DNA from: an uncultured Eubacteriales bacterium | Lineage (GTDB): Bacteria; Bacillota; Clostridia; UBA1381; UMGS1253 | Direction: 5' to 3' | DNA: 64,000 nt | Assembly (NCBI GenBank): GCA_902492065.1 | Contig: CABUKE010000008.1 | Span: forward strand, 32,330 to 96,329 | Shown: positions 24,046 to 33,106 of the stretch, piece after piece | Numbering within the stretch: position 1 is the stretch's first letter | Layout: every line of letters starts with the position of its first letter | Notes under the pieces: model-generated | Database searches by the model: none | Seen by the model: the letters and a program-made list of their open reading frames with translations, nothing else | Told to the model about the DNA's origin: nothing | Program-made: the position numbers and the translations under genes

Positions 24046-26910
24046 GTGGCGTTTGAAATGAGTGATTTTAAAAAGGCAAAGGATGCGCGCAGCGGACGGA
24101 GATGGGGCGGCAAGGTACTGATTTGGATTTTGGCGCTGATTTGTGTCGCGCTGGTCGTTGGGTTCGGCGCGTCCATGTTGATGGATTATATCCAAATCAA
24201 GGAAATCGGGCAGGAATATGTCAGCGTGTTTTGGACAAATATTCGGGTACGGCTGATTGCGCAGATTGTCAGCTTTTTAATTGTGTTTGTACTGTTTATG
24301 GCAAACAACATCGTTTTGCGGCGGATATCGCTTCGGGAGAACGGCGACCTGATGCTGATTGCAAAGGTTTTGCCCATGGTGCTTTTGACATTTATTATCG
24401 CCTTTATTGCGAGCCGCTTTATCAGCGACAATGTATACAGCCGGTTTTTGGCGTTTGCAAACTCCACCTCGTTTAACCGGGTGGATCCGGTATTCTTCCA
24501 AGATATCGGTTACTACATGTTCATCCGTCCGTTTATGGTGTCTTTGATGGACAGCGTAAAAATTATTTTAATCATTCAAACGCTGTATACGCTTGTTATC
24601 TATATTCTACTGCATGCGCGGAATGGGCTGGAGCATTTTGGAGAGATTTTCCGCAACAAAAGCATTGTCATCCACAATATTGTCAATGTACTGCTCGTGT
24701 TCATCAGTGTTGCAATCACGTTTAAATTCAATGCAGAGGATGTGCTGTACGGCAGCTTCGGCGGTCTGTTCGGCGCGGGATATACCGATATTTACGTTTG
24801 GGTGGCGTTTTATAATTTTGCGCCGTACCTGCTTTTGGCTGTTGTAGCAGCAACGGTATTCTTCCTTCTGCGCGGTAAAATTAAAGCGGGAATCATCAGC
24901 GTCTGCGTGTTCCCTGCGGCTTGGGTTTTGACTGGTGCGATTGCGCTTGTGGTGCAGACATTTGTCGTTGCGCCAAACGATGTGGCCGTTGAAGCGCCAA
25001 ACATCGCGAACAACATCTATATGACGCGCGAGGCATATGGTCTTGATAAAATCATTGAAGTTGATTTCCCCATTGAAAATACGCTCAGTGCAGAGGATTT
25101 GGAAGAAAACAAATCTACGCTGGACAATATTCGGGTTATTGACTATAACTCCAATGTTACTGCCATGAACAAACTACAAGGGATTAAGCCATATTATACC
25201 TTTAAAAGCGCGGACATTGTGTCGTATGACGTGGATGGAGAGCCGACTGCGGTTGCAATCGGCGCACGTGAGCTTGACCCGGAAAAGTTAGCCGCAGAAA
25301 CGAGCGACACGTATCTGAACAAAACGTATAAGTATACGCATGGTTACGGCGTGGCGGTCAATCCCATGAATGAGGCAACCCAGGAGGGGCAGCCGAACTT
25401 CATTGTGCGCGACATTCCGACCGTTTCGGACGCAGGCATGATTGATGTGACGCAGCCGCGCATCTATTATGGCGAGTTTACGAATGAGCATGTTATAGTC
25501 AATACAAAACTGAAGGAAATCGACTACTCAGAGGGACAAACGAACGTGGAGTTTTCCTACGACGGCACGGGCGGCGTGAAGCTGAACTGGATGAACCGAA
25601 TCCTGTTTTCCATGATGTACGGCGACTATAAGATGCTTGTGTCAAACCAGATTACATCGGAGAGCAAAATCCTTCCGAACCGGAATATCGTGGAGCGGGT
25701 AAAGAAGGTCGCACCGTTTTTCGAGTATGACGAGAATCCTTATCTGTTGATCGACGACAGCGGACGGCTCAAATGGATCATCGACGCGTATGCGACCTCG
25801 GAGTATTATCCATATGCACAAAAATACGGAAAGTTCAACTATATCCGTAACAGTGCGAAAGCGGTTGTGGACGCGTACGACGGCAGCGTGACGTTCTATA
25901 TTACGGACGAATCAGACCCGATTGTACAGACGTATAAAAAGATATATCCGAGCTTGTTTTCGAACGATCCGATGCCGCAGGATTTGAAACGGCATGTCCG
26001 TTATCCAGAAAAGCTGTTCAAGATTCAGGCGGAGATGTACAAACAATACCACATCACCGACGCGCATGTGTTCTATAACAAGAGCGACGTGTGGGACATT
26101 GCAAAGGAAAAATATGCGAAGGGCGACAGCCAGTATATTGAGCCGTATTACAATATGATGGAGATTGAAGGATTTGACGAAAAAGGCGAAAGCCTGCTGC
26201 TCACCATGCCCTTCACTATCCAGAATAAAGACTATATTAGCAGTTGGCTTGCCGCCGGGTCGGACGATAAGTATTACGGAAAGCTGGTCTTATACCGCTT
26301 TACCAATGCGGAGAAGAACGCCTACGGTACCATGCAGATGGAGAACCGCATTGACAACGATCCGACAATATCAAGCCAGATGACACTCTGGGGACAGGGT
26401 GGTTCTTCTGTCGTACGGGGCAATATGATTATGGTTCCAATCAAGGATTCTTTGCTGTATGTTGAGCCGGTTTATATTACGACGAATAATGCGGCTGCCT
26501 TCCCGGAGCTGAAGCGCATTATTGTCGCATATAAAGAAAAGATTGTAATGGAGCCGACTTTGCAGGAGTGCTTTGCCAAGCTGTTTTCCGAAGGCAGTAC
26601 CCCGCAGGGCGGCACCTCTGGTGCTTCCCCGGGCGGCAGTACCATGGAACAGCCGCCCCTGACGCCTCCGGCAGACGGAGAACAGGGGGAAGCGGAGCAG
26701 ATTCTCCAAACGGTGGTTGAGCTGTATGAGCGGTATAAACAGTACAATGCAGAAAATGATTTTGAAAATGCAGGGAAAATCATGCGCGACATTGACGAAA
26801 ATTTGAGCCGGGCGAATGATTTGCTTATGCAGGGAACAGAAGGAGAGCAGACCGCGCCGGAGGAGGACGCAGCGGCTGCTACGTCCACGCCGGATGTACC
26901 AACTGAATAA
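24046..26910 (+). CDS. UPF0182 family large membrane protein
   Basis: A 954-residue protein with about seven hydrophobic helices within residues 25-320, then a large extracytoplasmic region to about 850. Features such as NRVDPVFFQDIGYYMFIRPF, VAPNDVAVEAPNIANNIYMTREAYGLD (in part) and PFFEYDENPYLLIDD are those of the UPF0182 family, whose function is unsettled. The C-terminus is a low-complexity Gly/Ser/Pro linker followed by a helical segment (LQTVVELYERYKQYNAENDF). It starts at GTG 24046. The gene stands alone between ftsY and a strong terminator. Confidence 0.9.
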   Translation: MAFEMSDFKKAKDARSGRRWGGKVLIWILALICVALVVGFGASMLMDYIQIKEIGQEYVSVFWTNIRVRLIAQIVSFLIVFVLFMANNIVLRRISLRENGDLMLIAKVLPMVLLTFIIAFIASRFISDNVYSRFLAFANSTSFNRVDPVFFQDIGYYMFIRPFMVSLMDSVKIILIIQTLYTLVIYILLHARNGLEHFGEIFRNKSIVIHNIVNVLLVFISVAITFKFNAEDVLYGSFGGLFGAGYTDIYVWVAFYNFAPYLLLAVVAATVFFLLRGKIKAGIISVCVFPAAWVLTGAIALVVQTFVVAPNDVAVEAPNIANNIYMTREAYGLDKIIEVDFPIENTLSAEDLEENKSTLDNIRVIDYNSNVTAMNKLQGIKPYYTFKSADIVSYDVDGEPTAVAIGARELDPEKLAAETSDTYLNKTYKYTHGYGVAVNPMNEATQEGQPNFIVRDIPTVSDAGMIDVTQPRIYYGEFTNEHVIVNTKLKEIDYSEGQTNVEFSYDGTGGVKLNWMNRILFSMMYGDYKMLVSNQITSESKILPNRNIVERVKKVAPFFEYDENPYLLIDDSGRLKWIIDAYATSEYYPYAQKYGKFNYIRNSAKAVVDAYDGSVTFYITDESDPIVQTYKKIYPSLFSNDPMPQDLKRHVRYPEKLFKIQAEMYKQYHITDAHVFYNKSDVWDIAKEKYAKGDSQYIEPYYNMMEIEGFDEKGESLLLTMPFTIQNKDYISSWLAAGSDDKYYGKLVLYRFTNAEKNAYGTMQMENRIDNDPTISSQMTLWGQGGSSVVRGNMIMVPIKDSLLYVEPVYITTNNAAAFPELKRIIVAYKEKIVMEPTLQECFAKLFSEGSTPQGGTSGASPGGSTMEQPPLTPPADGEQGEAEQILQTVVELYERYKQYNAENDFENAGKIMRDIDENLSRANDLLMQGTEGEQTAPEEDAAAATSTPDVPTE

Positions 26911-26923
26911 TTTTCAAAATATT

Positions 26924-26950
26924 AAAAAGCGGCCCTACGGCCGCTTTTTT
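26924..26950. terminator. Terminator after the UPF0182 gene
   Basis: AAAAAGCGGCC and GGCCGCTTTTTT pair around CTAC, with T-runs on both strands. Confidence 0.92.
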
Positions 26951-27035
26951 GTCTGTGTTTGTCCTGCGTTTCTAAAAAATACATGAAATATTTCCGCGCA
27001 TTTGTGCATATAAATCTCATAAGAGGTGAGGCTAT

Positions 27036-27920
27036 ATGAAATGCGCAATCGTTTCGCTTACGGAAAACGCGCAGGAACGGCACGGTTTGGGCGGATGGAT
27101 TTCTGGAAGAAAAAGCAATCTCTTTGAGCTTGAGGTCGTCCATGCACAGCAGCCTGTCACGGTTTGTGTTTTGCCGTATACAAAAGAAGAACTGCGCAGT
27201 AAAAAGGAAAAGAAGCAAGCGAAGTTGTTTGCGCGGTGTATCCGGGATTTGCAGAGCAGAGAGGTAAGTTGTGTCTATCTGACGGACGACGTGCTCGAAT
27301 GCGCACCGATTGACGCATTTCGGCGGTGTTTTCAACTTCCATCCGGCAAGGCAGTATTTGACCAGATGCTCTGCGAAGCACTGAAATGGTGTGCAAAAAA
27401 GGCGCAGATTGACCTCATGGAAGCGGAGGTTGGAATCTGGCAGGACTGCTTTGACGAGCATGGATACCGGATATTGGAAAATATTTGTGAAGAATTAAAG
27501 TTTGCAACGCTGTTTACCAATTCTGCTGAATCAGCGCGCGTATTTGCGGACAAACTGTATTTGCAGACAGGGTTGTCGCTGAAAATTTCCAAAAAACTTA
27601 CTGGAATGAACCGCTGTGATATTGTTATTCTGACCCAGAAGTTCGAGCAGGAAATTGTACGGGAAGATACCGTGGTAATCGACGAAAGCGGCGCATATCC
27701 ATACCGGTGCAGGAATACAATGGAGTTTTCTCTCCCGTTTGGATTCAATGCACTAATGCCGTATCTGGACGGCGCCGACCAGCGCGGCATGGAGTTTTTG
27801 CTGACAGCGTGCGGCGTGCGGCTGCATAAGGGAACGGACCTTCCATCTGAATTGAAGCAGATTGGGTGTTCGCTGCAAAAAGTCCTATACAAACCGCACA
27901 AAACTTGCTTGACAAATTAA
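27036..27920 (+). CDS. Unrecognised cytoplasmic protein
   Basis: A 294-residue protein with no signal peptide or membrane helix and about a dozen cysteines spread along it. Residues 150-205 (ILENICEELKFATLFTNS ... LKISKKLTGMNRCDIVIL) read like a beta-alpha-beta nucleotide-fold segment but no clean glycine loop is present. I do not recognise the family. The ribosome binding site AAGAGGTGAGG is good and codon use is normal, so it is a real gene. Its last codons contain the -35 box of the greA promoter. Confidence 0.75.
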   Translation: MKCAIVSLTENAQERHGLGGWISGRKSNLFELEVVHAQQPVTVCVLPYTKEELRSKKEKKQAKLFARCIRDLQSREVSCVYLTDDVLECAPIDAFRRCFQLPSGKAVFDQMLCEALKWCAKKAQIDLMEAEVGIWQDCFDEHGYRILENICEELKFATLFTNSAESARVFADKLYLQTGLSLKISKKLTGMNRCDIVILTQKFEQEIVREDTVVIDESGAYPYRCRNTMEFSLPFGFNALMPYLDGADQRGMEFLLTACGVRLHKGTDLPSELKQIGCSLQKVLYKPHKTCLTN

Positions 27921-27937
27921 ACACATGATAGTATAAT
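27909..27937 (+). promoter_or_regulatory. Perfect consensus sigma-A promoter of greA
   Basis: TTGACA (27909-27914), exactly 17 bp, TATAAT (27932-27937). The -35 lies within the last codons of the preceding gene. Confidence 0.9.
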
Positions 27938-28040
27938 ATATAAAATATATGAAGGAATTGGCGGCTTTGTTATAAAATCAATCTTTGATTTGAAATACAT
28001 TTGCTTATACTGTGAGGCAATAGGTTTGGAGGAATCGGAA

Positions 28041-28520
28041 ATGGAAAACGCAAAAGAAATACTTGTGACAAAAGAAGGGCTTGAAAAGCTTGAAAAGGAA
28101 CTCGAGGAGCTGAAGGTTGTCCGCCGCAAGGAGGTTGCGGAGAAAATCAAACAGGCTTTGGCCTTTGGGGACTTATCAGAAAACTCGGAATATGACGAAG
28201 CGAAAAATGAACAAGCGCAGGTTGAGGCACGCATTGCACAGATTGAGGGGATGCTCAAGGTGGCGCGCGTGGTTGATGATACAAACATCAGCACAGACGC
28301 AGTCAGTGTTGGGACAAAAGTGAAGCTGCTCGACGTGGAGTTTGAGGAAGAAGAGGAATATGCGATTGTCGGCAGCTCGGAGGCGGATCCGTCGCAGAAT
28401 AGGCTTTCCTATGAGTCGCCGGTCGGCAAGGCGCTTTTGGGCAGAAAGGTTGGAGAAGTCGTGGAGGTCGAGGTTCCGGCTGGGAAAATCCAGTTCAAAA
28501 TCTTAGATATTTCGCGTTAG
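28041..28520 (+). CDS. greA: Transcription elongation factor GreA
   Basis: A 159-residue factor that rescues backtracked RNA polymerase. The N-terminal coiled coil spans about residues 1-75 with the tip sequence FGDLSENSEYDEAKNEQAQ (in part) carrying the acidic residues that reach the active site; the C-terminal FKBP-like domain ends in SPVGKALLGRKVGEVVEV and FKILDI. The start ATG 28041 follows GGAGG at 28028-28032; the longer frame is rejected. Confidence 0.96.
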   Translation: MENAKEILVTKEGLEKLEKELEELKVVRRKEVAEKIKQALAFGDLSENSEYDEAKNEQAQVEARIAQIEGMLKVARVVDDTNISTDAVSVGTKVKLLDVEFEEEEEYAIVGSSEADPSQNRLSYESPVGKALLGRKVGEVVEVEVPAGKIQFKILDISR

Positions 28521-28539
28521 GACGAATCAAGCAGGGAGG

Positions 28540-28576
28540 AATCCCGCACAGCAGTAGCTGTGCGGGATTTGTTATA
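28540..28576 (+). terminator. greA terminator
   Basis: AATCCCGCACAGC and GCTGTGCGGGATT pair around AGTA, followed by a T-rich stretch. Confidence 0.88.
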
Positions 28577-28691
28577 TACAGTCTAAGTATGAATTGGTGA
28601 AAATGAGAAGCAAGTATAAGAGAGAAAACAAGAGAAAACAAAAGAAAAAGAAAGATTTGTTTTTATAGATTAAAAAACTTAGAAAAAGGTG

Positions 28692-28720
28692 TTGACAAGC
28701 AGGAGGGTTTGTATTAAAAT
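28692..28720 (+). promoter_or_regulatory. Sigma-A promoter of rplM-rpsI
   Basis: TTGACA (28692-28697), 17-bp spacer, TAAAAT (28715-28720). A purine/A-rich tract at 28601-28675 upstream could be an UP element. The leader of about 57 bases may hold a ribosomal-protein control structure, but none is clear. Confidence 0.85.
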
Positions 28721-28783
28721 ATCTTATGTTGTATGAGAGTAAGGTTATTTTTGGTACGGAACAGGAATTAAGGAGGTAACAAC

Positions 28784-29221
28784 ATGAGCAGCTATATGGC
28801 GAAGAGCAGCGAGCTTACAAGAAAATGGTACATCATAGATGCAACGGATAAGCCGCTTGGTAGAGTTGCGGCAGCGGCAGCGAGTATTTTGCGGGGGAAA
28901 CATCTTCCGACATTTACGCCGAATGTTGACTGCGGCGACCACGTAATTATTTTGAACACGGATAAGGCAGTTCTGACTGGGAAGAAGCTGGATCAGAAAA
29001 TCCGCTATCATCACACCGGCTGGATGGGCGGCCTGAAGGAAATCAAGTATAACAAGCTGATGGCGGAACACAGCGATAAGGCAATGTACATGGCAGTTGA
29101 GGGAATGCTTCCTCACAATACAATCGGCGCACATGCGCTCAAACGCCTTCGTGTATACAAGGGTGGCGAGCATGAGAATGCGGCGCAGAAGCCTGAAGTA
29201 TGGACAGGCGAGATTAAATAA
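28784..29221 (+). CDS. rplM: 50S ribosomal protein L13
   Basis: A 145-residue large-subunit protein. Typical segments are RKWYIIDATDKPLGRVAA, VDCGDHVIILNTDKAVLTGKK (in part), YYRHTGW-like YHHTGWMGGLKE and AVEGMLPHNTIGAHALKRL (in part). The ribosome binding site AAGGAGGTAAC is strong. It forms the conserved rplM-rpsI operon. Confidence 0.97.
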   Translation: MSSYMAKSSELTRKWYIIDATDKPLGRVAAAAASILRGKHLPTFTPNVDCGDHVIILNTDKAVLTGKKLDQKIRYHHTGWMGGLKEIKYNKLMAEHSDKAMYMAVEGMLPHNTIGAHALKRLRVYKGGEHENAAQKPEVWTGEIK

Positions 29222-29238
29222 GAAGGAGGAAGACGAAA

Positions 29239-29634
29239 ATGGCAGATAAAACAGTATATTACGGAACAGGAAGAAGAAAGAAATCTGTTGCAAGAGTACG
29301 TCTTGTACCGGGCAATGGCAATATAACGGTTAATAAGAGAAGCATTGACGATTATTTTGGCCTTGAAACGCTCAAGGTTATCGTTCGCCAGCCGCTTACC
29401 GCGACGAATACGGACACAAGATTTGACGTAATTACGACGGTTACGGGCGGTGGCTTTACTGGGCAGGCAGGTGCAATCCGCCATGGTATTGCACGCGCGC
29501 TTTTGGAAGTAGACGGCGAGTACCGTGCGGTGCTGAAAAAGGCCGGTTACCTCACACGTGACCCGAGAATGAAGGAGAGAAAGAAATACGGTCTCAAAGC
29601 CGCTCGTCGCGCTCCGCAGTTCTCCAAGAGATAA
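29239..29634 (+). CDS. rpsI: 30S ribosomal protein S9
   Basis: A 131-residue small-subunit protein with YYGTGRRKKSVARVRL at the N-terminus, GGGFTGQAGAIRHGIARAL in the middle and the basic C-terminal tail KKYGLKAARRAPQFSKR that reaches the P-site tRNA. It sits 17 bases after rplM and ends at a strong terminator. Confidence 0.98.
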   Translation: MADKTVYYGTGRRKKSVARVRLVPGNGNITVNKRSIDDYFGLETLKVIVRQPLTATNTDTRFDVITTVTGGGFTGQAGAIRHGIARALLEVDGEYRAVLKKAGYLTRDPRMKERKKYGLKAARRAPQFSKR

Positions 29635-29661
29635 TCACGGTTATCTTTTTATAAGAATTGT

Positions 29662-29699
29662 AAAAGAGATGTCTTTCATGAAAGACATCTCTTTTTTTG
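29662..29699 (+). terminator. rplM-rpsI terminator
   Basis: AAAGAGATGTCTTTC and GAAAGACATCTCTTT are a perfect 15-bp stem followed by T's. Confidence 0.95.
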
Positions 29700-29786
29700 T
29701 ATCAATATGGGATGAACCAATTACCAATTTTTGCCCTATAAATATTCATGGGAAGTATTTGCTGAAAAGGTAAATAAAAGAAAAAA

Positions 29787-29807
29787 ATATTGATTAAATG
29801 TCAATAT
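29787..29807. promoter_or_regulatory. AT-rich dyad upstream of the HtrA-like gene
   Basis: ATATTGA-TTAAATG-TCAATAT: perfect 7-bp arms centred about 45 bp upstream of the -35 box, a candidate regulator site. Confidence 0.4.
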
Positions 29808-29841
29808 ATCTAATTTAAATTGAAAAAAACAGAAAAAATTG

Positions 29842-29870
29842 TTGATTTTTTACTATTGATATACTATAAT
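29842..29870 (+). promoter_or_regulatory. Sigma-A promoter of the HtrA-like gene
   Basis: TTGATT (29842-29847), 17-bp spacer, TATAAT (29865-29870); GGGGGG ribosome binding region follows before the ATG. Confidence 0.75.
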
Positions 29871-29896
29871 GAAAACAAACTTTAGGGGGGAAGGAT

Positions 29897-31057
29897 ATGA
29901 AGCGGAGGGAAAAATTTTTAACTGTTTTTATCACTGCTGTTTTATGTTTTACTATTTGCTTTGGATTAGTACAGGCTGACGAAACCATGCACATTGTGCT
30001 GAATGGCGAGGAAATTGATACACAGCCTGTTCTAATTAATGATCGGACGTATGTTCCGCTCAGGAGTTTTTTTGAAGAAATTGGTGCAGCTGTGGCATGG
30101 GATGAAACGACCAGTACTGCGGATATTGCCATGAATACGGGAAGCAGCATGGAGGACATGGTTTCGCGGGTAATCGAAGAAGTGAGTCCCAGCGTAGTTG
30201 GAATCATAGGGAATCTGGATTCTGCGGTTTCATCAGGGGTTGACGCATATAATCAGATTGTAATTGGCTCTGGAGTTATTATCAGCTCCGGCGGGGAAAT
30301 TCTGACGAATGCACACGTTGTGTCTGACTTAGAAACAATTTTGGTAGTTTTATCAGATGGAACAATCAAGCAGGCCAGAATAAAAGCGATGGATGAGGAA
30401 ATTGATTTGGCGCTGATTCGTATCGATCAGATTGGCTTGCCGTTCGCTACGTTGGCGGAAGAAGCGGATATCGCCGTCGGAAAAACAGCGATTGCCATCG
30501 GCACACCGGTGTCATTTTCTTTGCGTAACTCAGCCACCTGTGGTATTGTGAGCGGGCTCAACCGTTCCGGGCATAATAATTACCGTGTGATTCAGACGGA
30601 TGCGGCAATCAATGGGGGAAACAGCGGTGGGCCGCTTGTAAATCTTGAAGGTAAGGTAATGGGAATTAACTCCAGTAAATATGCTGTTGAAGGAGTGGAA
30701 GGCGTTTGCTTTGCCATTCCTGCGGATACGGTACGCTATTTTTTGGATAGCGTAAATAAATATGGCAGGATTCGTCGGCCGTCGCTGGGGGCCTCATTTC
30801 AGGAGAGCTGGGCATCCGTCTATGGTATGCCAGGGGGAGATGGCCTAACAATAAAGTCGATGGAGGCAAATTCACCACTTGCAGCAGCGGGTGTAAGCGA
30901 AGGCTGGAGCATCATTAAAATTGCGGATAGGGAGGTGGAAGGACTCGTAGATATGAATGAAATATTCATGGACTATATTCCGGGAGATACTGTTCCAATT
31001 ACCTTTAGACAACCAGACGGAGCTGTTGTGACGCTGGACGTAACGCTGGCGGAGTAG
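29897..31057 (+). CDS. Secreted HtrA-like serine protease with N-terminal stalk domain and PDZ
   Basis: A 386-residue exported protein. Signal peptide about 1-27. Residues 30-80 are half of a copper-amine-oxidase N-terminal-like domain (VLINDRTYVPLRSFFEEIGA, WDETTSTADI), common in clostridial envelope proteins and probably wall- or glycan-associated. The trypsin-like protease follows with H140 (TNAHVV), D170 (IDLALIRI) and S243 (GGNSGGPLV). A PDZ-like domain fills about 290-386. Typical HtrA has a membrane anchor instead of the stalk, so this is a variant architecture. It probably degrades misfolded exported proteins and may be co-transcribed with the next stalk-domain gene. Confidence 0.88.
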   Translation: MKRREKFLTVFITAVLCFTICFGLVQADETMHIVLNGEEIDTQPVLINDRTYVPLRSFFEEIGAAVAWDETTSTADIAMNTGSSMEDMVSRVIEEVSPSVVGIIGNLDSAVSSGVDAYNQIVIGSGVIISSGGEILTNAHVVSDLETILVVLSDGTIKQARIKAMDEEIDLALIRIDQIGLPFATLAEEADIAVGKTAIAIGTPVSFSLRNSATCGIVSGLNRSGHNNYRVIQTDAAINGGNSGGPLVNLEGKVMGINSSKYAVEGVEGVCFAIPADTVRYFLDSVNKYGRIRRPSLGASFQESWASVYGMPGGDGLTIKSMEANSPLAAAGVSEGWSIIKIADREVEGLVDMNEIFMDYIPGDTVPITFRQPDGAVVTLDVTLAE

Positions 31058-31102
31058 ACAGGTATAAGGGTATACCGAAAAATTAAATGGGGGGCTTTAT
31101 TT

Positions 31103-33046
31103 ATGAAAAAGACAGCGATTGTTATGGCATTACTGTTTTTGCTGCAATCGGCATGGGCTTTTGCGGCAGAAACACCGGAGGACCTTCAAAAAGATATTGA
31201 GCGAATTGAGATTGCATTCCAAATTGGAAGCGACGTATTGAAGATAAATGGCAGCGATACGCAGGTTGAAACTGCGCCGTATGTAGTAGGGGAAGGCGTA
31301 ACTATGGTTCCGATCCGCGTAATTACAGAAGCATTTGGCGCTGTGGTGGAGTGGAATGAGGAGGAGCAGAGCATTACGATCACGTATGAAGGTGTTGAAA
31401 TGCGCCTTGTGGTCGGCTCTATTGAAGCGACTATTAACGGCCGTTCGCTGACAATGCTCAGTCCGCCGGAGGTGTATAATGACCGGACTATGGTTCCACT
31501 GCGTTTTATCTCGGAAAACTTTGGGGCAGATGTTTCCTATGATGGGGAAACAGAGAGCGTACTTGTTGTAAAAGAATCATTTGGCGACGAAGACCTTGAT
31601 AATTATAATTCGATTTTGAAAAAGACGGATAAGGAACGTGTCGGCGATAGCTATTACGGCTGGAGTATGCGCATTCCAAAGGAGCTGCGTCTGACTGAGC
31701 GGAGTTTTGACGGTGCGGCGACCTATTTTACAAGTGATTATGTCACACTGGGGATTGAAATTGTAGCAGTGGAGGACGAAGAAGAAGAATTCAGCCTCGA
31801 CAAACTGTATATTGCCATGAAGGAAGAGGCTTCTACTGCGCCGAATACATTTATCTCACAAAATAAGGGGATGCAGGGGCAGCACGCCTACTGTGAGGTA
31901 AGCTTCCGTGACACAAAATACCAGTATGATCAACGTGCATATTACATCAATAATAAAATTTACTATTTATGGGCAATCCGTGATTTACAAGGCGGCAGCG
32001 CAGAGGTTTCCGTGTTAGAGGAAGCAAAGCAATCGTTTGAAATTGGATATGCCTACCCGAATGATACGGAAGACCTCTCGAATGTGCGCGACGGTATGCG
32101 CCCGTTTAAGGATGGGGTAATGAACATTTCAACCGAAATCCCGGCGGATTGGATGATGCTTTTAGGCTCTCCGGAAAACCGAATGGGCTTTATCCAAGTG
32201 GATGGAAAGTTTTATGGAAAGTTTTATATTGATATTTTCAGCAAAGAGGCTGGCGAAACGGCAACAAGCTGGGCAAATGAGGATTTGGAGCGTTATGATT
32301 ACCTATACAACAGCAAGTTTGTCAACTTCAATGGTCCAAATCCGGTTACAATTTCCGGAAAGTCCGGTGTGGAAACTAAAATTGTTGTAAATCCAAAAGC
32401 AAAGGGGCATAAGCTTACTACAAGGTTTATCTATTTGACAAATGAAAATTATAAGTGCCGTCTTACCCTTACTTATGATAATCTTTTAGAAGAAAACAAT
32501 GCAGATTATGCAAAAGTGAATCAAATGATAACGAATTTTGTATTCGTGGGTCCAGATGCCTCACTCGGAACATTACAGGAGCCGCCCATGGAATTTGAAG
32601 ACGATACGGTTGTGGATACAGTGAAACTTTCAGACGGAAAGTACAAGATGAAAGTACCGACAACGTGGGTCAAGGAGAGTTCTAACGGAATTGATTTGTT
32701 TACCGATGGTATCTATAGTGTTTTGGTCGCATCTTATAAGGATGTGCCAAATATTAGCATATTAAGAAGTGCATATGTGCAGGCAATGAATAAGCAGTTC
32801 CCAGAAGCGGAATATTCAAGCTCAAGTCCAAGAAAGCTCAAGATACCAAAGGCTACTGTAACAGAGCTGTTCTATACACGCCCGATCAGTGATGAGAGTT
32901 ACGCTTGGCTTAACACCTATGTCTACATAGTCAAGACATCATATGGCGATTATTTTACGATTGAGTGTCAAGTACCTGATGTTTACGACAGCCAACGTGC
33001 GGAGGATTTATTTACATCTATTGTAACGTCGCTGGAAAAAGTTTAA
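31103..33046 (+). CDS. Secreted protein with copper-amine-oxidase-like N-terminal domain
   Basis: A 647-residue exported protein with a signal peptide (about 1-21, cut near FAAETP). Residues 45-150 contain two stalk-domain halves (GEGVTMVPIRVITEAFGAVVEWNEE in part; NDRTMVPLRFISENFGADVSYDGE in part). The rest holds two or three alpha/beta repeats that each read like PsbP/DUF1795-type modules (for example YYGWSMRIPKELRLTE, VMNISTEIPADWMML, KYKMKVPTTWVKES). No catalytic residues are evident. It sits 45 bases after the HtrA-like gene, suggesting a functional pair at the cell surface. Confidence 0.82.
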   Translation: MKKTAIVMALLFLLQSAWAFAAETPEDLQKDIERIEIAFQIGSDVLKINGSDTQVETAPYVVGEGVTMVPIRVITEAFGAVVEWNEEEQSITITYEGVEMRLVVGSIEATINGRSLTMLSPPEVYNDRTMVPLRFISENFGADVSYDGETESVLVVKESFGDEDLDNYNSILKKTDKERVGDSYYGWSMRIPKELRLTERSFDGAATYFTSDYVTLGIEIVAVEDEEEEFSLDKLYIAMKEEASTAPNTFISQNKGMQGQHAYCEVSFRDTKYQYDQRAYYINNKIYYLWAIRDLQGGSAEVSVLEEAKQSFEIGYAYPNDTEDLSNVRDGMRPFKDGVMNISTEIPADWMMLLGSPENRMGFIQVDGKFYGKFYIDIFSKEAGETATSWANEDLERYDYLYNSKFVNFNGPNPVTISGKSGVETKIVVNPKAKGHKLTTRFIYLTNENYKCRLTLTYDNLLEENNADYAKVNQMITNFVFVGPDASLGTLQEPPMEFEDDTVVDTVKLSDGKYKMKVPTTWVKESSNGIDLFTDGIYSVLVASYKDVPNISILRSAYVQAMNKQFPEAEYSSSSPRKLKIPKATVTELFYTRPISDESYAWLNTYVYIVKTSYGDYFTIECQVPDVYDSQRAEDLFTSIVTSLEKV

Positions 33047-33050
33047 CTAC

Positions 33051-33086
33051 AAAAAGCCGTTCCAACTAAAGGGAACGGCTTTTTTA
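33051..33086. terminator. Bidirectional terminator
   Basis: AAAAAGCCGTTCC and GGGAACGGCTTTTTT pair around AACTAAA; it serves both the stalk-domain gene and the converging dehydratase gene. Confidence 0.9.
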
Positions 33087-33106
33087 TTTTTCTAACATAT
33101 ACTCTA

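Noticed and set aside
28727..28783. L13 autoregulatory leader
   Set aside because: The leader is short and I could not find convincing paired elements; it is noted only in the promoter entry.
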